Shown: positions 1 through 7,303 of the stretch, piece after piece
How the letters are laid out: each line of letters starts with the position of its first letter
Position numbering within the stretch: the first letter of the stretch is position 1
Assembly (NCBI GenBank): GCA_964394795.1
Contig: CAYMYX010000024.1
Span: forward strand, 1-26,245
Length of the DNA stretch: 26,245 nt
Reading direction: 5' to 3'
Source of the DNA: CAYFUF01 sp964394795
GTDB lineage: Bacteria; Bacillota; Clostridia; Tissierellales; Peptoniphilaceae
Notes under the pieces: model-generated
The model's database searches: none
What the model was told of the DNA's origin: nothing
What the model saw: the letters and a program-made list of their open reading frames with translations, nothing else
Translations under genes and position numbers: made by a program

Positions 1-590
1 ACTTGTTGCATTAAGTCAACAATGATTTCTTCCCATTCGCCACCCTCTTCAAGGGACTTAAGTGCTGATCCAACAACGACTGGAGCGTCGTCACCATCGT
101 AATCGTATTCGTTGAGTAGATCACGAACTTCCATTTCAACAAGCTCGATTAACTCATCGTCATCAACTTGGTCTTTCTTGTTTAAGAATACAGCGATCTT
201 TGGTACACCAACTTGGCGGGCAAGTAAGATGTGCTCACGTGTTTGTGGCATTGGACCGTCTGCTGCGGACACGACTAGAATAGCACCATCCATTTGTGCA
301 GCGCCTGTAATCATGTTCTTGACATAGTCGGCGTGTCCTGGACAGTCTACGTGGGCATAGTGACGATTTGGAGTTTCGTACTCAACAACAGAAGTGTTGA
401 TGGTAATACCACGTTCTCTCTCTTCTGGTGCTTTGTCAATGTTCTCATAAGAAACTGCTTCACCAGTGCCATATCTGTCGTTCATTGTCTTTGTAATTGC
501 TGCAGTTAACGTGGTTTTGCCGTGGTCAACGTGACCTAAAGTACCAATGTTAACGTGTGGCTTATTACGTTCAAATTTACCTTTTGCCAT
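1..590 (-). CDS. tuf: Elongation factor Tu, 5' part only
   Basis: EF-Tu is the GTPase that delivers aminoacyl-tRNA to the ribosomal A site. The visible N-terminal 196 codons begin MAKGKFERNKPHVNIGTLGH and contain the G1 loop GHVDHGKTT, the G3 region DCPGHADY and the G4 motif NKKDQVD, all typical of bacterial EF-Tu. The ATG at 590 follows an AGGAGG ribosome-binding site at a normal distance. The rest of the gene (about half of a usual 395-aa protein) lies beyond the left edge. No fusA is seen directly upstream; the next gene on the same strand is trxB, so tuf appears to have its own promoter. Confidence 0.97.
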   Translation of the reverse strand, partial: MAKGKFERNKPHVNIGTLGHVDHGKTTLTAAITKTMNDRYGTGEAVSYENIDKAPEERERGITINTSVVEYETPNRHYAHVDCPGHADYVKNMITGAAQMDGAILVVSAADGPMPQTREHILLARQVGVPKIAVFLNKKDQVDDDELIELVEMEVRDLLNEYDYDGDDAPVVVGSALKSLEEGGEWEEIIVDLMQQ

Positions 591-628
591 TCTATAGCCT
601 CCTAATTCTTAATTACTCTCAGTCATCA

Positions 629-657
629 ATTATACATGAAGATATAGGAAATTTCCA
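629..657 (-). promoter_or_regulatory. Probable tuf promoter
   Basis: On the minus strand a perfect TATAAT -10 box (complement of 629-634) lies 17 nt from a weaker -35, TGGAAA (complement of 652-657). It sits about 40 nt upstream of the tuf start. A TTGACC at 704-709 with a TAATAA-like -10 about 18-19 nt away could be a second, weaker promoter. No clear trxB terminator was seen in between, so readthrough from trxB is possible. Confidence 0.5.
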
Positions 658-714
658 CAATCTACAGTGATTATCGGATTATTACCCAAATCCTTTCATT
701 ATTGGTCAACCCCT

Positions 715-1635
715 CTAGGAGAAGTGTTCATCAATATATTTACCTGCGGCAATAGCAGCTACCGCTCCATCAGATATTGCAGTAACGACTTGTCTCGTTG
801 ATTTTCGTCTGACATCTCCTGCAGCATAAACACCAGGAATCTCGGTTGCCGTTGACTCATCCGAACCGATGTATCCTCTGTCAAGGACCAACTTATCCTC
901 AAAGAGTTGAGTATTCGGTTGGTAACCGGCAAAGATGAATAGGCCAAAGTCGCCTTCGACTACGGTCTGTTCACCCGTTACCGAGTTCTCGAGGACCATA
1001 CGATTTAGAACAACATCTCCACTCAAGTCAACGATATTCGTATTTAGAACAACTTCCATATTTTCTCTATTAGCTACTCGCTCTTGAAGCAGTTGCGCAG
1101 CTCTAGGCTTGTCACCACGATAGACGATGGTAACTTTGCTGGCCATAGTCGCTAGGAAAAGGCCCTCATCAAAGGCTGAGTCGCCACCACCGATGACATA
1201 TACGGGAAGTCCGGTGTAGAAAGCACCGTCACAAGTCGCACAGTAACCGACTCCTCGACCGACGAAGTTTTCTTCTCCGGGCGCGCCAAGTTTTCTTGGA
1301 TGGGATCCGGTTGCAATAATGACCGCCCTTGCCTTATATTCGTTGGCGTTGGTTCTAACGACCTTCCAGTCTCCCGTGAAGTCAACTTCCTCTACCTCTT
1401 CCATGACGATGTTAGCACCAAACTCTCTCGCTTGAGCTTCCATTCGGCTGGCAATGGCAAAGGACGACGTGTCTTCTACCGACCCCGGTAAGTTTTGTAC
1501 CTCGCTGGTATCCATAATTTGTCCACCGACAGCAGATGATTCAATAATCAAGGTGTTCTTTAACGCCCTTGCTGAATAAAGGCCTGCCGACAAACCAGCT
1601 GGACCTCCGCCGATAATAATGACATCATATTCCAT
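715..1635 (-). CDS. trxB: Thioredoxin reductase (FAD/NADPH-type)
   Basis: A 306-aa flavoprotein that reduces thioredoxin in the cytosol. Visible features: the N-terminal FAD-binding GGGPAGLSA; the redox-active CATC at about residues 132-135 (GYCATCDGAFY); the second dinucleotide fold GGGDSAF at about 149-155; and the C-terminal FAD motif GVYAAGDVR. The start is placed at the ATG at 1635, giving MEYDVIIIGGG, because a GAGGAA site lies just upstream; the ATG at 1650 would add five residues and has a poor ribosome-binding site. The NADPH phosphate-binding HRRxxxR motif reads YRGDKPR here, so the second Arg is missing; cofactor preference may be altered. The family call is secure. Confidence 0.95.
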   Translation of the reverse strand: MEYDVIIIGGGPAGLSAGLYSARALKNTLIIESSAVGGQIMDTSEVQNLPGSVEDTSSFAIASRMEAQAREFGANIVMEEVEEVDFTGDWKVVRTNANEYKARAVIIATGSHPRKLGAPGEENFVGRGVGYCATCDGAFYTGLPVYVIGGGDSAFDEGLFLATMASKVTIVYRGDKPRAAQLLQERVANRENMEVVLNTNIVDLSGDVVLNRMVLENSVTGEQTVVEGDFGLFIFAGYQPNTQLFEDKLVLDRGYIGSDESTATEIPGVYAAGDVRRKSTRQVVTAISDGAVAAIAAGKYIDEHFS

Positions 1636-1758
1636 ACTATAATTCCTCATTTCTTCATTTACTCTTGATCTGTTGTGCTACTCATTAATTAACTTCTACC
1701 TATGAGCAATCAAGTATGGTTGCCCGCTGTAGAAACAGTCTTTCTATTATTTACCCGT

Positions 1759-1786
1759 ATTATTAAAAGTATTCATACCCGCTCAA
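1759..1786 (-). promoter_or_regulatory. Possible trxB promoter
   Basis: The minus strand reads TTGAGC (complement of 1781-1786), a 16-nt spacer and AATAAT (complement of 1759-1764), directly after the copper-operon terminator and about 120 nt upstream of trxB. The hexamers are imperfect, so this is tentative. No further feature is recognised in the leader. Confidence 0.4.
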
Positions 1787-1791
1787 GTAGA

Positions 1792-1816
1792 CAAAAGAGG
1801 AGGGTTTCAACCCTCC
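1792..1816 (-). terminator. Intrinsic terminator of the copA-csoR operon
   Basis: A perfect 8-bp stem, GGAGGGTT/AACCCTCC with a two-base centre (1799-1816), follows the csoR stop. On the minus strand it is followed by the T-rich TCTTTTG. Confidence 0.7.
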
Positions 1817-1830
1817 CCTTCATAAGCTTC

Positions 1831-2103
1831 TTATTTCGATAGCGTGTTGATGACCTGCTTGATTTCTTCCATTTTTTCTGAAATTTGAGCTTCGTCTTGA
1901 GATTCCAAGCTTGTTGTAACGCAATGGTTGAGGTGAGCCGAAAGCACATCTCGATTAATCCCCTTAAGTGCTGATACAACAGCCATCAATTGGTTGGAGA
2001 TATCGATGCAATAGCGATCTTCCTCGACCATCTTAAGAATCCCATCGATTTGCCCTCTGGCTATCTTCAGCCTTCTGGTGATATTGTCTGTATCAGCATG
2101 CAT
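1831..2103 (-). CDS. csoR: Copper-sensing transcriptional repressor, CsoR family
   Basis: A 90-aa all-helical repressor of the CsoR/RcnR family, which releases its operator when it binds Cu(I). The Cu ligands are present with the family spacing: Cys32, His57 and Cys61 (C-x24-H-x3-C). The N-terminus (NITRRLKIARGQIDGI) matches the family's DNA-contacting basic helix. The gene begins 4 nt after the copA stop and so is the last gene of the copper operon; its ribosome-binding site is weak, suggesting coupling to copA translation. It probably represses its own operon through the palindrome at 4812-4828. Confidence 0.93.
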   Translation of the reverse strand: MHADTDNITRRLKIARGQIDGILKMVEEDRYCIDISNQLMAVVSALKGINRDVLSAHLNHCVTTSLESQDEAQISEKMEEIKQVINTLSK

Positions 2104-2107
2104 AGGC

Positions 2108-2317
2108 CTAACCTTCTACGCTGACAACTTCGTAGCCTGCGTCAGTTACTGCTTGAACAAGCTCAGCGTCCGTTACTCCGCCTTCTAATTCGACGTTAGC
2201 AATCTTTTCTTCCAAATTCACTTCTGCTTCTACACCATCGATGCCATTAAGGGCCTTTTCAACATTAGCCTTACAATGGTTACAAGTCATTCCTTCAATA
2301 TGCATTACTTTTTTCAT
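2108..2317 (-). CDS. copZ: Possible internally initiated CopZ copper chaperone
   Basis: In frame within the 3' end of copA, an ATG at 2317 opens a 69-aa protein starting MKKVMHIEGMTCNHC, the form of a free-standing CopZ that carries Cu(I) to CopA. An ideal AAAGGAG (complement of 2326-2332) lies 8 nt upstream. Just before it, an out-of-frame TAATAA resembles the end of a separate upstream gene. Copper operons of Bacillota often encode copZ as its own gene, and none is seen here. The sequence therefore allows both the fused domain and a separate chaperone from the same frame. Independent translation is inference. Confidence 0.5.
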   Translation of the reverse strand: MKKVMHIEGMTCNHCKANVEKALNGIDGVEAEVNLEEKIANVELEGGVTDAELVQAVTDAGYEVVSVEG

Positions 2318-4783
2318 CGAATTTTCTCCTTTATTAGTTTCTTCGTTAGTTTCTGGTTGAATCTGTTTACTATTACCCTCTTTCAGGTTACTTTCAACGG
2401 TTCCTGTAGGTTCACCGGTGATGAAGGCGACTTCATAATCACTGACCAACTCATCCTTGGGCTGGTAATGGACTTCGTGGTCATCCTTAAACCCTTGTAG
2501 CAACAAGGCGTTAGTGACGACGAAGACGGAACTCAAGCTCATGGCTGCTGCCGCGAACATAGGGTTCAAGGTGATTCCCGTGAATGGATACAGGAGGCCG
2601 GCTGCAATTGGAATACCAATCACGTTATAGATGAAGGCCCAGAAGAGGTTTTGCTTAATCTTCTTAATGGTTTCATGGGATAAACGAACTGCTGTTGCCA
2701 CATCCTGAAGGTCGGATTTAATGAGGACGATATCTGCCGATTCAATGGCAACGTCTGTTCCTGCTCCAATCGCAATACCTACATTGGCCCTTGCCAGTGC
2801 AGGAGCATCGTTGATACCGTCACCGACCATGGCAATCTTCTTGCCTTTCTCATGGTAGCTGGAGATAATCTCATCCTTCTGTTGTGGCAGAACATCGGCA
2901 ACAAATTCATCGATGCCAAGCTCGTCAGCAATTGCCTGCGCTGTCTTCTGATTGTCGCCGGTGATCATGATGGTTTCAATGCCTAGTTCTTTCAGTTGCT
3001 TGAGGGCTGACTCACTGGTGTTCTTGATGACGTCTGCCGCAGCAATCAATCCAATGAGCTTGTTGTTCAAAGCGAAGTACATGGGCGTCTTTCCTTGGCC
3101 TGCCAGCTCTTCGGCATCGCCAAAGGCAAATTCAAAGTCGATGTTGTTGTCTGCCATTAAGGCTTTGTTACCACCCAGGATGGTTTGGAACTCGCCATCC
3201 ACCATGACCTGACCTCTGACGCCTCGACCTGGAACTGCTTCGAAGTCTTTGGTTTCAGGGATATCCAATTCTTTCTTCATCGCCGCTTCAATAATTGCGG
3301 AAGCGAGTGGCTGCTCGGATCCTTGCTCGATAGCTGTTGCATAGCGGAGCAAATCGTCTGCTTCTATACCTTGAATTGGTCGAACATCGGTTACAAAAGG
3401 CTTACCCTCTGTGATGGTACCGGTCTTGTCGAAGGCAATCGCGTCGACTTCATGAAGAACTTCAAGGGACTCTGCGCTCTTAATTAACACGCCGGATTCG
3501 GCTCCCTTACCCGTTGCCACCATGATAACGACCGGTGTAGCTAGACCAAGGGCACATGGACAGGAGATAACCAAGACGCTTATGGCCAATCTCATGGCAA
3601 ATTCTAGGGGGTGACCCAGAAGAAGCCAGACAACGAAAGTAGCTAAAGCAATGACAATGACAATCGGCACAAAAATACCGGAAATCTTGTCGGCTAAGTT
3701 TTGGATAGGCGCCTTCGTCGCATTGGCATCCTGAACCAAGTCAATAATTTTGGATAGGGTGGTATCTTCGCCGACGTGCGTAGCCTCAAAGGTAACTCGG
3801 CCCGTCTTATTAATTGTCGCGCCGACAACTTTATCGCCGACAGCTTTCTCTACCGGTAAACTTTCACCGGTCAGGGCGGATTCATCAACTGAGGTTTGAC
3901 CGCTGAGGACTACACCATCCAGAGGGATTCTTTCTCCCGGTCTGATGACGATCACATCGCCAACGGATACTTCTTCAATAGGGACTGTCTTTTCAACCCC
4001 ATCGACGATAACCGTTGCGGTATCGGGTTGTAGGTCCATGAGCGCGGTGATGGCCCCCGTTGTCCTGATCTTTGATCGGACTTCCAAGTACTTACCTACG
4101 GTAATCAGGGTGAGGATCATTGCTGCCCCTTCAAAGTAGAGGTCATGCATGTAGGTGTGGACAACTTCATGGTTGTCGAAGCCTAGGCCATAACCGATGC
4201 GGAAGAGGGCGAACACGCCGTAAACCATAGCAGCAGCGGAACCGATAGCAATCAGGGAGTCCATATTTGGTGCCCCTTTGAAGAGTGCTTTGAAGCCGCG
4301 GGTGAAATAAACTCTATTCACGAAGACGATTGGGATAGTCAGGACGAACTGAAGTAAGGCGAAGGACATAGCACCTTCTGCGCCCTCCATCCAAGATGGA
4401 ATTGGTGCACCGAACATGCTTCCCATCGAGAAGTACATCAGGATAAGTAGCAAAGGTACAGAAACTTGGAGGCGGAACTTCATGCTTTCCGCTTGCTCCT
4501 CAAAGACACTCTTTTCCTGCGTCTTCGCCTTTGACTTAGCCTTTCCTTCTTCCTTATCTTGGGCGCTGGCTTCGTAACCGGCGTCGAAGACCGCCTTTTC
4601 GATTGAGGACGGATCTACAACTTCCGGATCATAGGTGACATCCATTGTATTCGTCATTAGATTGACGTCGGCATGGTCAACCCCTTCCAGTTTATCCACA
4701 GCCTTGGTGACTGACGCTTGACAAGCTGAACAGGTCATCCCACGGACATCGAATCTTTTCTTCGTTTGATTGATATTTTCCAT
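2108..4783 (-). CDS. copA: Cu(I)-exporting P1B-type ATPase with C-terminal CopZ-like domain
   Basis: An 891-aa membrane ATPase that exports cuprous copper. In order: an N-terminal heavy-metal domain (GMTCSAC, Cys18/Cys21), transmembrane helices, TGES (305-308), the CPC metal site (ISCPCALG, 408-410), the phosphorylated Asp in DKTGT (452-456), SEQPL (489-493), GDGINDAP (654-661), the Cu(I)-type helix signatures YN and MSLSS, an acidic linker, and a second heavy-metal domain (EGMTCNHC, Cys834/Cys837) filling residues 823-891. The start is the ATG at 4783 after AAAGGAG. A longer frame from 4837 is ruled out because it begins inside the promoter. Two oddities: Gln replaces the usual His of SEHPL, and the C-terminal domain has the size and sequence of a free CopZ chaperone. 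Confidence 0.95.
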   Translation of the reverse strand: MENINQTKKRFDVRGMTCSACQASVTKAVDKLEGVDHADVNLMTNTMDVTYDPEVVDPSSIEKAVFDAGYEASAQDKEEGKAKSKAKTQEKSVFEEQAESMKFRLQVSVPLLLILMYFSMGSMFGAPIPSWMEGAEGAMSFALLQFVLTIPIVFVNRVYFTRGFKALFKGAPNMDSLIAIGSAAAMVYGVFALFRIGYGLGFDNHEVVHTYMHDLYFEGAAMILTLITVGKYLEVRSKIRTTGAITALMDLQPDTATVIVDGVEKTVPIEEVSVGDVIVIRPGERIPLDGVVLSGQTSVDESALTGESLPVEKAVGDKVVGATINKTGRVTFEATHVGEDTTLSKIIDLVQDANATKAPIQNLADKISGIFVPIVIVIALATFVVWLLLGHPLEFAMRLAISVLVISCPCALGLATPVVIMVATGKGAESGVLIKSAESLEVLHEVDAIAFDKTGTITEGKPFVTDVRPIQGIEADDLLRYATAIEQGSEQPLASAIIEAAMKKELDIPETKDFEAVPGRGVRGQVMVDGEFQTILGGNKALMADNNIDFEFAFGDAEELAGQGKTPMYFALNNKLIGLIAAADVIKNTSESALKQLKELGIETIMITGDNQKTAQAIADELGIDEFVADVLPQQKDEIISSYHEKGKKIAMVGDGINDAPALARANVGIAIGAGTDVAIESADIVLIKSDLQDVATAVRLSHETIKKIKQNLFWAFIYNVIGIPIAAGLLYPFTGITLNPMFAAAAMSLSSVFVVTNALLLQGFKDDHEVHYQPKDELVSDYEVAFITGEPTGTVESNLKEGNSKQIQPETNEETNKGENSMKKVMHIEGMTCNHCKANVEKALNGIDGVEAEVNLEEKIANVELEGGVTDAELVQAVTDAGYEVVSVEG
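2326..2332 (-). promoter_or_regulatory. Internal Shine-Dalgarno for CopZ
   Basis: AAAGGAG on the minus strand inside the copA reading frame, 8 nt before the ATG at 2317. It encodes part of the hydrophilic linker (N-K-G-E), so the site is not forced by a conserved protein motif. Confidence 0.55.
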
Positions 4784-4808
4784 GGTGACTCCTTTCTTAT
4801 TCTTTCCC

Positions 4809-4837
4809 ATTATACCCCTAGGGGGTATCGGTGTCAA
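4809..4837 (-). promoter_or_regulatory. Copper operon promoter with embedded CsoR operator
   Basis: The minus strand carries a perfect -35 TTGACA (complement of 4832-4837), a 17-nt spacer and a perfect -10 TATAAT (complement of 4809-4814). The plus-strand sequence ATACCCCTAGGGGGTAT (4812-4828) is a near-perfect palindrome closely resembling the known B. subtilis copZA CsoR site. It fills most of the spacer and overlaps the -10, so bound CsoR would block RNA polymerase. The expected start point, about 4802, lies upstream of the ATG at 4783. Confidence 0.88.
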
Positions 4838-4847
4838 GAGTTTGTAT

Positions 4848-4880
4848 AAAAAAACCTAACTCCTTACGAATTAGGTTTTT
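4848..4880 (-). terminator. Terminator after gloA
   Basis: The inverted repeat AAAAACCTAA / TTAGGTTTTT (4850-4859 and 4871-4880) with an 11-nt loop gives a minus-strand hairpin ending in a run of seven T. It separates the long upstream cluster ending in gloA from the copper promoter. Confidence 0.75.
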
Positions 4881-4893
4881 CTTGTTCAATAAC

Positions 4894-5280
4894 TTACTTC
4901 TTATTTCCAATAATCTCCACATCGTAACCATCCGGGTCGCGAATAAAGTAAATCATGGAGTTCCCACCGGGAGACGAATAAGGGGCATCATTTACCGTGA
5001 CGCCCATCTCCTTATGCTTGGCAAATGATGCTTCTGCATCATCCACGCGGACGGCAAAGTGGGAGTAACCGTCGCCCACTTCATAGGGGCCATGGTCGTA
5101 GTTATACGTCAACTCGATATCGATACCTGATTCATGGTCTCGTAAGAAAACCAAAGTAAACTTGTCCTCCGGAAAATCATCGTGACGAACGACTTCGTAG
5201 CCCAGAGCTTCTTCATAAAACTTAATCGACTTCTCAAGGTTCTCTACCCGCAAGCAGAGGTGAATAAATGGATAGTTCAT
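4894..5280 (-). CDS. gloA: Lactoylglutathione lyase (glyoxalase I)
   Basis: A 128-aa VOC-fold metalloenzyme that isomerises the hemithioacetal of methylglyoxal and a thiol. The four metal ligands of the GloA family are visible at the expected places: His7 (FIHLCLRV), Glu56 (IDIELTYN), His74 (YSHFAVRV) and Glu122 (YDVEIIG). Length fits the family. The ATG at 5280 follows GAGGAGG. It is the last gene of the minus-strand cluster, 23 nt after the 121-aa gene and followed by a terminator. The thiol cofactor (glutathione or another) cannot be read from the sequence. Confidence 0.9.
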   Translation of the reverse strand: MNYPFIHLCLRVENLEKSIKFYEEALGYEVVRHDDFPEDKFTLVFLRDHESGIDIELTYNYDHGPYEVGDGYSHFAVRVDDAEASFAKHKEMGVTVNDAPYSSPGGNSMIYFIRDPDGYDVEIIGNKK

Positions 5281-5303
5281 CGTGTCCTCCTCAAAACTTT
5301 CTC

Positions 5304-5669
5304 TTACCTATTTACCACAAATTGGACGGTCTTATCATAAAGATGAAAGACGGCGATACCCTGTTGGTCGCCAACCGTAATGCCATCCACGAGCAGTTCC
5401 TGCTTCGTATAGGACATGAATCGTTGGATCCATTCATACATGGTCACATCGATGGTTTCATTGGTCTGTCTCACACCCGTGCGAACATCATTACGCAAGT
5501 TGGCAGAATTTCGTAATATCATTTCAAAGCGGTCGTTTACATGATTGAAGGTGGATTTGATAGGTTCCTTTTCCCACTGCTCGTTCATGTAGGTATGGAA
5601 GTCTTCCTCATCTTGAAAGGACATCCGGTCAAAAACCACTTCCTCAAATTCTAATTTTTCTAGTTTCAT
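5304..5669 (-). CDS. Hypothetical protein in the yhaO-yhaN cluster
   Basis: A 121-aa soluble, acidic protein that I do not recognise. It has no signal peptide, membrane segment or cysteine. The N-terminal half is charged and probably helical (FQDEEDFHTYMNEQWEKEP); the C-terminal half, with alternating hydrophobics (ITVGDQQGIAVFHLYDKTVQFVV), looks like beta-strands. The start has an AGGAG site at good spacing. It lies 53 nt after yhaN and 23 nt before gloA, so it is probably co-transcribed with both. No function is assigned. Confidence 0.75.
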   Translation of the reverse strand: MKLEKLEFEEVVFDRMSFQDEEDFHTYMNEQWEKEPIKSTFNHVNDRFEMILRNSANLRNDVRTGVRQTNETIDVTMYEWIQRFMSYTKQELLVDGITVGDQQGIAVFHLYDKTVQFVVNR

Positions 5670-5722
5670 TGTTTCTCCTAGCGTCTAATGATTGGGGCCA
5701 TGTACCTAGCCCGTCAACTTAT

Positions 5723-7303
5723 CTACCCCTTATTGTCCAGTCTCATCAAGTGAATATCTTCGCTTTGCTTCGTCCAGTTGATAAAACGGCTTTGACAAGT
5801 GAACAAAAGTATTTGCCTATCGTCCTGGATCGACAACCGCTCCAGATAGAAGAAGGCAGCGGCCGCCCGTTCGTCGTCATAGAATACAAAGGGGTCATCC
5901 AAAAGAATCGTAGCCTGCCTATCCTCAAGGAGCTGAATGAGGGCCATCCTCATGGCAAAATACGCCTGCTCCCTCGTGCTAGAACTCAGGTAGTCACTTG
6001 ACCAAATATTATCTTCTTTTTCTACCGCAACATCCAGTTGGTTGTTGATGCGGATATGAGACTCGGGACGGTCAATGACCTCATGTAGGATCTTCTCCGT
6101 CTTCTGATTGAGAAGAGGAAGGTACTCCTGAGCCCGCTCACCGGCTAATGACTTCAGGTGACTGATGGCCATATCTATTGCAGCCAACTCCTCCTCCAGA
6201 ACATCGACTTCCTCTTGCAAAGTCTTCATCTCCATTTTGATAAAGTCCGCAAAAGGTTCATCTCTGTACTTCTCCCTTACGCGAGTTTTTGCTTCGACAA
6301 TCTCCATTTGCAACTGAATCTTGCGCTCCCTTGCTTTCGGAAAGTCTTCAATAGGAATGTCCGTATGTCTGGGCTTGAAGAGCAGCGGACCGACAAAGAG
6401 GAAAGCTAAAGAAAGGACCACCAGTACGGTGAAGTAGAGAATCTCTCCTTGAATAATCTGATAAATGCCAAAAGCAAAGGATATTAAGGCAAAGATAATG
6501 AAGAGACCGTTAAATACAGGCTTTACCTTCTCGTCCCGGGCATCTCCCCCTTCATTAGCTAAGTCACGTTGATTTTTCTCATTCGCCCAATCGACAAAGG
6601 CATTATAGTCGTCGACTAAATGTTGAATCATCTGACTGTCGCGTAATTTTTCCTGCTCTATTTCCAAGGCCCGAAAGTATTCAATTCTTTTATTCTCCAA
6701 GACCTGTAGTTTCTCAACAAGGTCACCCTTCTTCCCCGATTTAGAAACCAAGGCTTCCCGCTGTTTCTGCAACAGCAAAGTTGCTGCCAGATAGGATTGG
6801 TCTTCAGACCCGGTTTCCTGAAGGTTTTCCAAGCGCTGGCTGAGACTATCCGTCTTTCTATCCGCGGCAAAGGATGCTCCCTGACTGTAAATAAAATAGG
6901 TCCGTAAGAAGGCTTCGATATCGCAGTGGAAGAGGTAGTCTCCAGGGGTTTCTTCCAGACCTAGCGGAATGGACTCTTGAGTATCATCATTGATTAAGCT
7001 AATTTCATCTCTACCGTTGGTGGAACCAAACCGCCTTTCCAAGCGATAGTGAACCGTCTCGTCAGACAGGTACATGACCCCCCTTGGCAATAAGGCTGTG
7101 TTGTTAATATAGCGGTGGCGGGGATTTTCTCTGGCGTCCTTCTTCATCCCCTTGAAACCATATAGCATGAGGAGGATGAAGTCCAAAATGGTAGACTTTC
7201 CTTCTTCGTTGAGGCCGTATACGACGACCAATCCATCTGGGAAGGTAAGTTCTTTGTGCTGGAAGCGGCCAAAATTTTCAATGCTAATTCGATCGATTTT
7301 CAT
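5723..7303 (-). CDS. yhaN: YhaN-like SMC/Rad50-type ATPase, short form with membrane hairpin
   Basis: A 526-aa ATPase of the Rad50/SbcC-like class, expected to work with the YhaO nuclease. Visible: an N-terminal RecF-like start (IDRISIENFGRF), Walker A GLNEEGKST (30-38), coiled-coil stretches, two adjacent hydrophobic helices (about 264-282 and 286-308), a signature loop LSSSTREQ (439-446; relatives usually have Gly in SSGT) and Walker B ATILLDDPF (464-472). B. subtilis YhaN is about 960 aa, so the coiled coil is drastically shortened. ATG and the yhaO stop overlap by one base (TAATG), with AGGAGG inside the end of yhaO, indicating translational coupling. The call rests on motifs and context. 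Confidence 0.85.
   Translation of the reverse strand: MKIDRISIENFGRFQHKELTFPDGLVVVYGLNEEGKSTILDFILLMLYGFKGMKKDARENPRHRYINNTALLPRGVMYLSDETVHYRLERRFGSTNGRDEISLINDDTQESIPLGLEETPGDYLFHCDIEAFLRTYFIYSQGASFAADRKTDSLSQRLENLQETGSEDQSYLAATLLLQKQREALVSKSGKKGDLVEKLQVLENKRIEYFRALEIEQEKLRDSQMIQHLVDDYNAFVDWANEKNQRDLANEGGDARDEKVKPVFNGLFIIFALISFAFGIYQIIQGEILYFTVLVVLSLAFLFVGPLLFKPRHTDIPIEDFPKARERKIQLQMEIVEAKTRVREKYRDEPFADFIKMEMKTLQEEVDVLEEELAAIDMAISHLKSLAGERAQEYLPLLNQKTEKILHEVIDRPESHIRINNQLDVAVEKEDNIWSSDYLSSSTREQAYFAMRMALIQLLEDRQATILLDDPFVFYDDERAAAAFFYLERLSIQDDRQILLFTCQSRFINWTKQSEDIHLMRLDNKG

Noticed and set aside
4784..4837. Longer copA reading frame starting at 4837
   Set aside because: It would begin inside the -35 box and span the promoter and CsoR operator; the ATG at 4783 has a strong ribosome-binding site and the expected N-terminus.
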